64,000 nt of DNA from contig OY288251.1 in the NCBI GenBank assembly GCA_958450325.1, positions 68,279,666 through 68,343,665 of the forward strand. Direction: 5' to 3'. This DNA comes from Agrostemma githago (lineage: Eukaryota > Streptophyta > Magnoliopsida > Caryophyllales > Caryophyllaceae). Both the position numbers and the translations under genes were made by a program. The notes below the pieces were generated by a model. It ran no database searches and had not been told where the DNA came from. It saw only the letters and a program-made list of their open reading frames with translations. Of the stretch, positions 12,639-23,746 are shown piece by piece; the first letter of the stretch is position 1, and every line of letters starts with the position of its first letter.

Positions 12639-13360
12639 ACGTGTCAAGTCCATCACGTGTCCTACTCCTTTCAAAAATCATGCATTGCATCATTATATCG
12701 CTACTAATTCAATTATTTCAATTCTCGCGCTTGTTGTATTGTAATTCCGGGTTGTATTCCGCCCGTGTATTTGTAATCTACTTACGCATTTTTATTCTGT
12801 TGTTTGTTTTATTGTACTAAAACGAACCTCGCATGCTAAAATAACTTCGACGTTAGTTTAGGGGCGTTAAATCGACGTAGAAACTTATTCAACTTTTCGC
12901 ATCTCGTAAAACACTGTTTTCGTAACATTCAACCGAGTCACTAGCGCGCGTATTATAAACTCGAACGATATCTTAGTAGAGGCCGCTAAGTGCGAGCGGG
13001 GTTGGGTGTCCTTTGTGGGCTTCCCAACACGTACCTTCACCTCTTACTCAGAACTTTGGTTTTCGGATGTCCGAAACTGTTGGCGCACGAGAGTCATTCG
13101 ATATACGGTACCCGAAAACTCAGCATCGGTATCGCAATGCAAAGGGACGAACCCCACAAGCTTTAGTATCGAAGTGGGCCGTACTTTGTGCACGGTCCAC
13201 CAAATATAGAGTGGGTTCAAATGGGCCCGAACTCCCACAAAGTTTGGTGGCGACACCATCTGCGATTTAAATTTCAACCCGAGAACCATCTCAGATGAGA
13301 TTCATTCGCCCCCCAAACCCGCGCGTGGCCGCGTTGGGGTGGACCTATGTCATGTCCACA

Positions 13361-13383
13361 ATTTCGCGAGTCCGCTGGGAAGA
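13361..13383 (+). other. Probable primer-binding site of the forward LTR element
   Basis: Directly after the LTR end TGTCCACA comes 'atttcgcgagtccgctggga'. This resembles the tRNA-Arg-type primer site I recall for Tat/Ogre-lineage Ty3-gypsy elements (GGCGACTCCGCTGGG-like), with mismatches. Position supports the call, but the tRNA identity is an inference. Confidence 0.55.
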
Positions 13384-16300
13384 CTGATGTGTAACTTATC
13401 ATCGGGATCCTCAGGGTGAGACTCGAGGAGAAATCATTCGATCAGTACAATACGCGCTTTAGTTTTACGGTTCATGCATAACCTCATTTTTACTCGGGCC
13501 GGTACTGGTGACCAACGTCCCACTATACCGTGATATATTCCAAATTGGATATGTCAAGGTGTCCATGGCTAATTCGTATGGGTTTCGCAGGATGTTCTAA
13601 GATCAACTCGACTTAGGAAGTCCGTCCCGATTCTCGAAAAGGCCATGCGCACTGGTATAGACCCTATTTCGACCGACCGAGACTTAGTGTAAAGCATACA
13701 TGTTGTCGTCATAATGCTTGCGTGACTATGTGCTACTTAATTTCCGTGTCATTTTCAAAAAATCGTCATTTCAAAAAATGCATCTTTTCAAAAATATTCA
13801 ATTTTCAAAAAATCGGAATACTGCCGAAATTCAGACTTAAGATTTAACTCAAACAAGCCTATTTTCTAGCCGGCATGCTGTCCATTTCAATATTCGAATT
13901 TTTAATCCACATTCGACTTTCGAATTTTCAAAATTCCATTCCGATTTTCAAATCTTCAAAATTCCATTTCGATTTTCAAATTTTCAAAATTCTATTTCGA
14001 TTTCCAAATCTTTGAGATGCCGCTTTTGATTTTCAATCTTCGGGATCTTCATTTTCGATATTCAAATTTTCAAAATTCCAAATATTCAACTTTTCAAAAA
14101 AACTCGGTCTTGTCGGCATGCTGCCAATTTCAAGAGATAGGATCGCCTCCTAAATTTTCAAAACGCGAAATTACTCGCAACCATTCTAACATTTCAAAAT
14201 GCCCGGTCCTATTGGCTCACTACCAATTTCGGGACCGTTCTCTCAATTTTCAAAATTCAATTCTTTTCCAAAAAAAAAATCTTCCTTATTATAGGACCTA
14301 CCTTATCCGTGTGTCGGGTCTTTCACAATTTGTCGAAGGTCTATAGCGTCGAAACTCCGTCGATCCAACATCACGGGTTTCTTCCCCATCCTAGTCCGCC
14401 TTTTTCTAAAGGCATAACCGACCAACACGAGTCATACATTCGTAAATGGAAGGTTCGTCCAAACACTCGAGTTCTAACTAAAAAGTCCCACGCGACCTTT
14501 CCTAGCAGGACGATCCCCACGACCTTTCCAAAGGGAATTTCGCCCGTCTTTCAATCCGTTAGTCGAGTCGTCTCAATTCTAGAACTCTTTAACTTAAGGG
14601 TCTACCCTAATCACAGGGCCACCCTTATTCAAGTCAAGTCGAGGGTCTCTAGCGTCGAAGCTCTGTCGATCTTACGTCGCAAGTTTCTTCCCATACCTCG
14701 TTTGCCTTTCCTCGAGGCCGAGTCAACCTTTTACAATGCATAGCCCTATAACAAAAGGTTCGTGATCCTTACATCTAAGGGTCATTCGTCCGACACTCGA
14801 GTCTTAACAAAGTCTTCAATCCCACTCGGGGGCTACCCTTCAGCAGAGTGATCAATCACGGTTGCTCGAAGGGTCAAGTCTTACACGTGTTGTCTCACGT
14901 ACCCCACTTTTGAGTCACTCAGATGCCACACCATCTGAGTCCAATCAGAGTCTTTAGTCTAACTTGGGGGTTGTCCTCCACCCGAGCATTCGACCACAGT
15001 CACCTTAAGGGGTACCTTACGTTCATCATACACCGGCATCCTTATGATGCCTTCTTCGAGTCGTACATATGCTACGAACACTCGAGTCTCCTAAAGGTTT
15101 AGGTCGCCACGGTTGGTCCGAACACGTGACACGGTCAAACATGGTCGCCCCATTTTCGGGGTCACCCTCGTGCAGCTTGAGTCTCATCATCGAGTCCAAG
15201 CCAGGGTCGTTACCTTGTCTAGGTCAACGTTCGAGTATCCCGGTCCAAGAGTCATTCTCGCCACGTTGGGCCGTGTCTAGTTTGACTCCCTCTCTTTCAT
15301 TTGCGCAAAGTCGAGTTTAGGCGAGTCGTGGCACCTGTCGTTCTCTCCAATCGAAGACCTTACCAAAAGAAAAGAAACAACCAACCGAGCATCCGAAAGT
15401 CCGGATTTGATTCGAGTCTAAGCCTAAGTCTGACTCTAGGATACCCTACATCCTCATTTCCAAATCAAAGTCAGAGTCAGAGTCAGTTGCATTCTGTGTT
15501 CTTCTCCAATTCAATAAAATCAGCTTTTCTATTTCTCATATATGCTTTCCTTAAGTGTTTCCAAGAACATGATGAACACTATCATACACTATGAGTACAT
15601 GCACGTGACTATTATAGGCACATCTATAATGACTGCAGGAAATTGAGACCCGTGTTTTCCTTTACCTGTTCCATGTCTGACATAGAAAGCCACATAACTA
15701 CCCTTAGCAGGAGCGGTATCGAATCCTATGACAAATCTAGGTAGTCTCCTAGTTTGGGTTCAAGACGGGAGGCAAGCCTATTTCCCACAATAAACACCCC
15801 TCCAATAAGATCGACTAATCCCTACCTTAGGTGTTAGTCTGACCAACAGGAAAAAAAAGGTTGGACAAAAAATCAAAAGTCCAAGAAAAAAAAGCAAAAG
15901 TCCAAAATAAAAGAGCTGGTCATGACCAAAAGAACTCTCAACATCCCTTGACCGGGGCACGGTCAACTCAAATGAAGAATTCCATGACCGGGGCTAAGAG
16001 GTCAACCAAAATAAAATTCAAAAACCCATGACCGTAGTTAGCGGTCAACTCAAGTGAAAGTCCCTTGACCGGGGTCAATTCAAAATTATCAATACCAATA
16101 CCATCCAATAGGGGAGAGATGATCAGGTTGGTCAGATAACACCACATTTAATCTTCCTACATTACAACCCTCAAGACCTTCTCGAGACCTAGGCTAAGAG
16201 ACAACCCAGAATTTTAAGGATTCAAGCTCCATAGGATACCCCTAACCATTAGGACCAGACATGGAAACCAGATCCCGCATTATCAACCTAACCCGATCGA

Positions 16301-17805
16301 AGTCCGAGTCAATTTTACTCTACTTCCCCCTTTCCTACCACATTACAATACCTTACCCTCGAAGCCTTAGCTCCACAAAATCGAGCTCCAGATTTCGAAT
16401 CATCAAAGCCACTCACGACCTAGCACCACATTTCCAAAATTATCCAAACCAGTTACCAGCCCCAAACATGGGAACTCAACTTGCGGTCGACATAGAACAT
16501 GCCCAAATAGTTCACACCACCTCTGGGGGCTACTCCAGAGAATGTTCACAGTCACAGGATCAACATCCTAACTATTCTAGCCCTTTGATCAAGACATCAT
16601 TGGGAATGCACCTAGCCTACACCATCGATATGGCTAGTTACACACAAAGCCCTAATAAAATAGGCACCATAACATATCTTTCAATTCACTGAACTACGGC
16701 ATGGTTTGATTTCACCACACGTGAATACGTAGGCAGCCTTTCAACAAGGGTACAACCACCCACGTTGACACATTCAAAAAGCGTCGTCATTCCTATCACA
16801 ACACTGTCATATTCTCAACAGTTAGCTTTGTCGTCCTGGAGGCTTCTCTTAGGCAGAAACTCTCCATCCGCTCACATAATCCAAAAGATTTTCAATAGAC
16901 TAGCCTCCTTCCTATAGAGTGTCCTAGTACTCGACTCAGTCGAAAACAAGAATCTGTCAGGGACTCGAAGCAACACCCACTTTGGGAATATACCCCAAAA
17001 CCAAAGAAAATTTCAAAAGAGCACTAGTCTACAGCACCGCTAATGCTAAGTCCTGTCATGCAGAAACAGTCACATTACAGACTACCGCAATCCCCCTACA
17101 ATATATCTTTCCCATTTCAAGGATTCGACCGTGTTGCCACTCGCCTAGGCTACGGAATAGTGCAACTTAAGAGTCTTGTCGTCTTAGGTGGTCCATCCCC
17201 TACCGAGTCACGGTCCAACCCCTCGAGAGTCCAGTCGTGTGTGTCAACTCGTTCTGTCGCGTCCAGAGTCGAGTCTGTCGGTATGCCTTTCTCTTCAATT
17301 TCTTGCTTTGGAATTTGCAAAACTTAGCCATTTGAGAAAATCCTTTTCGACAAGGTCAAATTTCAGTTTATTTAAACTGCAAATTTCTTTTATATCCCTT
17401 TCAAATTTGAAAATCCATTTCCTAGCACGTGAGTTACTTTCAGGACTTGGATTTTAAAAACTAAGCAAAAATCATTTTCCCCAGCGCAAGTCAGTTTATG
17501 GATGCTAACTGCATTTCTTATGTGCTATCTTGCCATCTGCTATATTTGCTATTTCTGCCTATATATCTAACATTTCAGGTAGCAGCTTGTGCTTTCCTAC
17601 GGAACGTCAAGTTTTTATCTCTCCAGCGTGAGACGGTGTTTCACCTAAGTGGCGCATGAAAATTGGGATGTATTTGCAACCAGATACACCCTGGGCTTCA
17701 GAAGCAAGCTCCCGCGTAATTCCGAGATGGGATGTATCTGCAACCAGATACACCCATGGCTTCAGAAGCAAGCTCCCGCGTAGTTCCGAGATGGGATGTA
17801 TCTGC

Positions 17806-18580
17806 TAGGGCAGAGCACGGATCGGATATCCGATCCGAATCAGATTTTCGGATCGGATATCCGATCCGAAAATCCGAAAATTTTAATATCCGATCCGAAT
17901 CACTTCGGATATCCGATTTTTGATATCCGAAAATTTCGGACCGGATATCCGAAATATCCGATATCCGATTTGGTTAAGATTTTTGGTCAAATAAAATTCT
18001 AAATGAAGTTCAATTCAACTAGAAAAATCATAATCTTAATTAATCTAGTATTATACGGAGTATACTATTCTATATTTTAAGGCAATACAAAAATGTCACC
18101 AAGACTTAATGTAAAATGAATTAAATTATAACCTACTTACATTAGAATACACTAATCCAATATAAAAATTACTCCCTCCGAGTTCCTATTATTGTCCCAA
18201 AAGGTTTTGGGGTGAAAAATAAGGAAGGGGAAATGAGTGGTTGAAAAAAGAAGGCGGAAGGGAGAGAAATCGGAGAGTAATTGTAGACCACACATTGATA
18301 GCCTAAAAAGAAAAGTGGGGCAAAAATCAAACTCAGCCCAAAAAGGAAAGTGGGACAATAATAGGAACTCGGAGGGAGTACAAAAATAACTCATTTTTCG
18401 GATCGGATCGGATATCCGAAAAAATTATTTTGGATATCCGAATCCGATCCGATATCCGAAATTTTCGGATCGGATATCCGATCCGAAATCATTTTTCGGA
18501 TCGAATATCCGGTTTTTCGGATCGAATACGAATCGGATAACGGATCGGATTCGGATAGTCGGATAATTTGCTCAACCCTA
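17806..18580. mobile_element. hAT-like MITE with TSD GTATCTGC (contains a Stowaway)
   Basis: The left end is TAGGGCAGAGCACGGATCGG and the right end GATAATTTGCTCAACCCTA. Both are flanked by GTATCTGC (17798-17805 and 18581-18588). The subterminal arms are dense in 'ggatatccgatccgaa' in both orientations. It is 775 bp long, of which 207 bp is a later Stowaway insertion. No coding sequence. Confidence 0.9.
18172..18378. mobile_element. Stowaway (Tc1/mariner) MITE nested in the hAT-like MITE
   Basis: Terminal inverted repeats are CTCCCTCCGAGTTCCTATTA and its complement TAATAGGAACTCGGAGGGAG, flanked by the TA dinucleotide at 18170-18171 and 18379-18380. It is 207 bp long. A sister copy lies at 60193-60400. 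Confidence 0.95.
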
Positions 18581-18919
18581 GTATCTGCAACCAGATACAC
18601 CCAGGGCTTCAGAAGCAAGCTCCCGCGTAGTTCTGAGATGGGATGTGTCTGCAAACAGATACACCCAGGGCTTCAGAGGCGAGTCCCTGCGCAGGTCCAA
18701 GATGGGATGTATCTGCATACAGATACACCCAGGATTCAAAAACAAGTCCCCACGGAGCTATCCCAGATAACAGAACTCAGGTATGATTTCTATCTTATGG
18801 CTGGCGAGCCCTTCACGCGAGTCTAATGGACTATAAACGACCCGACCGGAAGTCTGTCAGGTCTTAATCCTCGATTGGCCTGGTAGCTACTCTGACTTTC
18901 GCCTTGTCCAAGCCTCAGT

Positions 18920-18933
18920 CAGAGTGGGGGCTC
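18920..18933 (+). other. Polypurine tract of the forward LTR element
   Basis: CAGAGTGGGGGCTC lies immediately upstream of the 3' LTR start TGTAGACA. The same tract is found, inverted, at 4946-4959. Confidence 0.85.
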
Positions 18934-21063
18934 TGTAGACACCCACATTTGGCCGCTAGGTGTCAATAACAGTTTCCGACAAACACCCAATGATGATCAG
19001 ACGCAAACATGCTTTAATATACTCGAATATGTGCTCAAAATCGTTAGTATTTGGCTTGGGCTTTTTACGGAGTACAAATATCACAAAACTAATCTCAAAT
19101 CCAGACCCAGTGGATCGTTTCCAATCAAATAAGACTAATTTGGTCAAAACCAACACCAAGGGTAAAACCGTCTTTTAGCGATCGAGTGACCCTAGGACGG
19201 GGAGGCTGAATTTCTTATAAATACCTCCATTTGCAACACAATTTTCACAACAACTTTTTCATCTCTACAACCCTCTTTTCACCCATCTCATTCACAACCT
19301 TTCTTCAATCCTATACACACATACCGAGATCAAAACTCGTAAAAAGACCGAGAGCACAACTCGTCAAATCCTTTCCCAATTATGCACACCATTACTCTCT
19401 TATATACTTCTCGACGCTCCCGTGCCTAAGCCACTACTATACGAGCCGATCTCCGAGACAAAAGCATGTAGGTTGAGGGTGTAAAACTCAATCTCGATTT
19501 CTTCTTTTTCTTCCTTCTCTTCTCTCATCTTTTTCGTCCGTCTTCTTCTTCGTTTCGCATCGTTTTTTTATTTTCTTTTCTTCTTTCGTTTATAATATCG
19601 TTATTATTATTACTATTATCAATTTAGCATTAAAACATCGCGCATACATCAATTTACAAAAACGATCTCGAATCGAACACGTTTAAGGATGAATCTCGCA
19701 TAAGACCCTTCTAATCCCTTTACGAGTAGTAACAGTGGTGGAGCCCTCTCGAGGAGCCCCGCCCTAAACACTCAAGGGCGTGATGGGATCGCGAGTATTG
19801 CTCATTAAACATGTATGATTCTCCTTTTTAAGGTTAGAACGAAACCTGTTGATGCAGATCGAACATCACATAATCCGCAAGGATTAATTACGATGTCGTG
19901 ACGCGGAGGGAATCGACTTTCGCTCTAATCAAACAAATAAAAATGTTTATTCTTAAGATACGATATCGACTCTGTAGTCGAATATTATGTCTAAAAGAGT
20001 TAATCAATAAACCGTACTGGCACGAACCCATTGATGCCAAAATAATTGTCACACGGTCCGAAAGGATTGATTACGACATTATAACGCGAAGCGAATTATT
20101 TCGTCCTAATTCAATTTAAAACAATTTATAATGTCTTTTCCAAATTCCCGATAATCGATCTCGTAATAATAGCATGCATATCGCGAGTATCGAAAATTAA
20201 GTCGAGTATAAATAATTTCATGTTTTTACACAGCTTAATAGATTATCGATTTAAAACTAAAGCAAATTCGAAATCAATGTCTTTCTCGAAACGAACTGAT
20301 GTTCGTACAGGGGGCACTTGATCGAGTGCTTTAGCCCACTCGATTGAGTCCCTCCATGACTCGATCGAGTGGTCTCTGTCACGCCAAACCATGAGCCCTC
20401 CACATACTTTAAGCCTTGATAAACTTTTTTAATGACTTCGGTCAACACGTGTCATGTCCATCATGTGTCTTACTCCTTTCAAAAATCATGCATTGCATCA
20501 TTATATCGCTACTAATTCAATTATTTCAATTCTCGCGCTTGTTGTATTGTAATTCCGGGTTGTATTCCGCCCGTGTATTTGTAATCTACTTGCGCGTTTT
20601 TATTCTGTTGTTTGTTTTATTGTACTAAAACGAACCTCGCATGCTAAAACAACTTCAACGTTAGTTTAGGTGCATTAAATCGACGTAGCAACTTATTCAA
20701 TTTTTCGCATCTCGTAAAACACCGTTTGCATAACACGTACGTTCACCCCTTACTCAGAACCTCGGTTTCCGGATGTCCGAAACCGTTGGCGCACGAGAGT
20801 CATTCGATATACGGTACCCGAAAACTCAGCATATCATAATGCAAAGGGACAAACCCCACAAGCTCTAGTATCGAAGTGGGCCGTACTTTGTGCACGGTCC
20901 ACCAAATATAGAGTGGGTTCGAATGGACCCGAACTCCCACAAAGTTCGGTGGCGACACCATCTTCGATTTAAATTTCAACCCGAGAACCATCTCACATGA
21001 GATCCATTCGCCCTCCAAACCCGCGGGTGGCCGCGTCGGAGGTGAACTTATGTCATGTCCACA
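18934..21063 (+). mobile_element. 3' LTR of the forward family L element
   Basis: It starts TGTAGACACCCAC and ends ATGTCATGTCCACA, 2130 bp long, without the hAT MITE present in the solo LTR. The right end abuts the 3' flank of a U2 snRNA gene copy, with about 24 bp separating the LTR end from the RNA 3' end. Palindromes related to CACTCGATCGAGTG occur at 20305-20375. The 5' end of the whole element is truncated, so a TSD cannot be tested. Confidence 0.88.
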
Positions 21064-21068
21064 CAAAT

Positions 21069-21087
21069 CCAAATTTTACTAGATATG
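21069..21087 (-). terminator. snRNA 3'-box of U2 copy 1
   Basis: On the minus strand the sequence after the RNA reads CATATCTAGTAAAATTTGG. This fits the plant snRNA 3'-end box CA(N)AGTNNAA that directs Pol II snRNA 3' end formation. Copy 2 has the same box at about 22317-22335. Confidence 0.6.
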
Positions 21088-21262
21088 CAGTAGTGGAACA
21101 CACGGGCGACGCTCGGAAGACCCAATAACAAGCTACTGTGATGGACTCCCCTCCTTAAAAAATAAATTTCATATCGTGTGAGTCATTGGCCCACATATCA
21201 GATATTAGACTGATAAGAACAGATACTACACTTGATCTTAGCCAAAAGGCCGAGAAAGGTAT
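21088..21262 (-). ncRNA. U2 snRNA gene, copy 1 (3' stem-loop IV damaged)
   Basis: The minus strand starts ATACCTTTCTCGGCCTTTTG and continues with GCTAAGATCAAGTGTAGTAT, the conserved U2 5' domain. It includes the branch-point pairing GUAGUA and a Sm-site-like ATTTATTTTTTAAG. The first 50 or so bases match canonical plant U2. Further on there is one C in CAGTCTAATATC and changes in stem IIa (ATGACTCACACG). Compared with copy 2 about 23 bases are missing near the 3' end, removing the distal arm of stem-loop IV, the binding site for U2A'/B''. A USE, a TATA box and a 3'-box are present. It may be transcribed but the product would be abnormal, so it is probably a pseudogene or variant. Confidence 0.88.
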
Positions 21263-21286
21263 GCCTTACTCCTCACAGTGTGTGCC

Positions 21287-21337
21287 CTTTTATAGCTGAC
21301 AAATCATCGATCTTTCGGTCCACGGTCGATGTGAGAC
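21287..21337 (-). promoter_or_regulatory. snRNA promoter (USE plus TATA) of U2 copy 1
   Basis: The TATA element TATAAAAG is at 21287-21294, 25-32 bp upstream of the RNA start. The upstream sequence element GTCTCACATCGA is at 21326-21337, one mismatch from plant USE RTCCCACATCG. Centre-to-centre spacing is 41 bp, about four helical turns. That is the arrangement known for Pol II-transcribed plant snRNAs, as opposed to the shorter Pol III spacing of U6. Confidence 0.82.
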
Positions 21338-22335
21338 ATAATCTGCGTTTTATATATCATACGACCACACGCTCACACGACCCTTCACAATCCACCCTTT
21401 ATTTTCCCGTGTGCCCCTTCGGTGATCTCGTGCGCGACTGACCAAGTCTTCCATTTTGATTATTTAGAACGTTGACATCGGTTGCGCTCGTGTCTACACC
21501 CGTCTCCAAGGGTCCTAGCTCAATAATCATGAATAATCAAGTAGTGATGCCTCCGTCCTCGAATGACATGATCGAATATACGGAGGACGAAACACCTTAC
21601 TCTCACGAAAGCAGTTTGAATTAAAATGTCAGGGTTACGAGGCCCGACTATTGAAGCTCTTCGTGTAAATAAGGAAATAGCTCCGGATGTCCCATTATAA
21701 GCTTTCGGGGCGTTGGAGTTGTTATGCCGAGATTCGACGGTCGGTTGTACATATTTATATGCAACATAGAATATACCGACCACGACATACCGACTCTCCG
21801 TAGTGCAAGACTGTCGAAAGTTTGGAGTTCCCATTGACCTAGTAGAGCGTTCTCGCAGGGCGCCGACTATCTCGACCGAGAGTGTGACGGAGGTTCACTA
21901 AAGGTTCGGCCGCCGTTTCTCGTTTGCTTTTACTTTATTTTTTTCCGTCGTGTAAGGCCGATGTGACTCTCGAAATATTCTTAGTGGAGCGTTTTCGCGG
22001 AATGAAAATAAAGGACGGCGGTTCGCAAGTTAACTTGGAGAGGGCGAGCCAGCATATGGCTGGCGCGCGGACCCAACCCAAGCAGCAGAGTCCATGTGCC
22101 ACAACCTCGATGCCCCCACCAAGGTAACAAGCTAAAGTTACTGAGCTCGGTAATGGACGAGTGTCAAGCGGAGGGCTATTAACGTTGTTAATTACCCGTG
22201 TTTAGTCGATGTGGGATTTGACGTGCGTCACTTGCTTTCTATCTGATTTAATGCGGGTCATGCTACTTAAATGAAACGAAGGTCCCTCAGGGACAAGACG
22301 GGAGACAAAACGCAAATCCAAATTTTACTCGATAT
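21338..22335. other. Spacer between U2 copies 1 and 2
   Basis: About 1 kb with no convincing gene. The part near the promoter (21400-21540, for example 'ggttgcgctcgtgtctacac') is duplicated at 22690-22815 behind copy 2. This shows that the U2 gene and its flank were duplicated together. Short ORFs here lack motifs. Confidence 0.6.
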
Positions 22336-22533
22336 GGAGGGGCGCGCCTAGTGCCCGTGCAGTAGTGCAACGTACGAGCAATGCTCGGAAGACCCAATAG
22401 CAAGCTACTGTGATGGACTTTCCCCTTAAAAAATAAATTTAATACCGTGTGAGTCAATGGCCCACATATCAGATATTAAACTAACAAGAACAAATACTAC
22501 ACTTGATATCAGCCAAAAGGCCGAGAAAGGTAT
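22336..22533 (-). ncRNA. U2 snRNA gene, copy 2 (full length, substituted)
   Basis: It reads ATACCTTTCTCGGCCTTTTG, then GCTGATATCAAGTGTAGTAT, through the Sm-like ATTTATTTTTTAAG to GGGCGCGCCCCTCC-type 3' sequence ('ctaggcgcgcccctcc'). At about 198 nt it has the normal U2 length and keeps stem-loop IV. It carries substitutions in otherwise very conserved positions: GCTGATATC for GCTAAGATC, ATTTGTTCTTGTTAG for ATCTGTTCTTATCAG. The branch-point pairing GTAGTA is intact. The TATA and USE are intact. It is probably a decaying or variant copy. Confidence 0.87.
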
Positions 22534-22557
22534 GTCTTACTCCTCAAGGCGTGTGCC

Positions 22558-22608
22558 CTTTTATAGCTGACAAATCATCGATCTTTCGGTCCACGGTCGA
22601 TGTGGGTC
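22558..22608 (-). promoter_or_regulatory. snRNA promoter (USE plus TATA) of U2 copy 2
   Basis: TATAAAAG is at 22558-22565 and GACCCACATCGA at 22597-22608, again 41 bp between centres. The USE is closer to consensus than that of copy 1. Confidence 0.82.
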
Positions 22609-23746
22609 ATAATCTGCGTTTTATATATTATACGACCACACGCTCACACGACCCCTCACAATCCACCCTTTATTTTCCCCGTGTGCACCTCCGGTGATCT
22701 CGTCCGAAGCCGCGCGCGATCTCTCAAGTCTTCCATTTTGATCATTTAGAACGTTGACATCGGTTGCGCTCGTGTCTACACCCGTCTCCAAGGGTCCTGC
22801 TAGCTTAATAATCATCATCCCCTATACACTATTCCCTATACACTAAGAAAATAACTCTTTGTAAAGTTTTTCCTTGAAACTACATATCTCTAAATAAGGA
22901 ACGAAACAAATCATTATATAAAATAAATAAATTATAATCTATTTATTAGTTGTCATTAATACAAAAAAACGTATTTCTCTGGAATGTAAATTTATTTTCG
23001 AGATGATTTTTTTTACTTTAATTTCTACAAAATATGGAGTATGTTAGTAAACTCTTTGTGATTTTTTTTTTTCACAAATTAAAACATACAGTTAGTTCAT
23101 ATATATTACATGTGAGATGACTCATTTAAAAAAAATCTTCATTTAGTATTGAAAAATTAGGGTTTTTTTGTACAAAAAAATTGTTTCACCATAACAATAA
23201 AAAAAAATCATTAGTGCACATTTTTTTACAAAATACTCATAGTATTTAGTAATTGAAATGAAAAATGAGTATGTGTCTTTAAATGCAAAATGACATATAC
23301 AGGGCATAAAAAATGTAGTGGGTAGCTCTTACGACGGCCTTATCCGTCATAATAATAAAACATGTCAAATACATGGCACATGCATGAATAAAACAAATAG
23401 TTTGTTATGTCCCACCCATACTTTATTTGTGTCTTTAGTATAGTACTTGACCCGTTAGAATTTTGTGACTAATACTTTTGTCACAAACCGTGTAAAAAAT
23501 ATACGTAATATTTTCTTAAAACATACATTTAATAACATTTCAAAACCCCACTTATTTTGATTTGTCTTGCAATATCAACAATATTTTCATATATATCTAC
23601 ACGTATTATTGTTAAATTTATAAAAATAAAATAATCTAAAATGAAATATGTTAGTATAAAATAAATTTATTAAAATACTTATTCCCAAATAACATGATCA
23701 AATATACAAAGGACAAAACACATTACTCTCACGTAACTAGTAAGTG
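22609..23746. other. Spacer between U2 copies 2 and 3, AT-rich
   Basis: 22690-22815 repeats the flank found behind copy 1. 22820-23690 is AT-rich with no gene visible. 23690-23745 ('aacatgatcaaatatacaaa') resumes similarity to 21563-21610 of the first spacer. The intervening 0.86 kb is therefore probably an insertion. A motif near 23333 ('cgacggccttatccgtc') resembles MITE termini but I could not find a partner. Confidence 0.5.

Larger units (their letters stand above)
9455..13360 (+). mobile_element. 5' LTR remnant of the forward family L element, split by a solo LTR
   Basis: The LTR sequence is 9455-9647 plus 12639-13360. The two parts join into the order seen in the 3' LTR (compare 20295-21063, for example 'acttcggtcaacacgtgtc'). 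Its first roughly 1.3 kb is missing, because the sequence starts abruptly at satellite. It ends with TGTCCACA at 13360, directly before a primer-binding site. The intervening 9648-12638 is a younger insertion of the same family. Confidence 0.82.
17665..18750. repeat. 64-bp tandem repeat, interrupted by a MITE
   Basis: About five copies of a unit containing 'gggatgtatctgcaaccaga' and 'agcaagctcccgcgtagttc' are present, with starts near 17665, 17729 and 17793 and continuing after 18580. A hAT-like MITE splits the third unit. Degenerate reverse copies are present at 5150-5240 in the other element. Confidence 0.85.
13384..18919 (+). mobile_element. Non-coding interior of the forward family L element
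   Basis: About 5.5 kb lies between primer site and polypurine tract. No frame carries recognisable retroviral-type domains, and the longest ORFs (under 150 codons) show no motif. A run of approximately 30-bp AT-rich repeats of the type 'attccatttcgattttcaaa' occurs near 13900-14010. A 64-bp tandem repeat lies at 17665-18750. The interior matches the reverse copy at 4960-8311. With both LTRs present but no coding capacity it is a LARD-like non-autonomous element, which would need proteins from a relative elsewhere. Confidence 0.75.

Noticed and set aside
12644..13360. Second solo LTR downstream of 12638
   Set aside because: It continues the LTR part at 9455-9647 once the younger solo LTR is removed, so it is the rest of the older LTR.
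22136..22320. tRNA or other small RNA in the U2 spacer
   Set aside because: No A/B box pair or cloverleaf could be drawn from the sequence.
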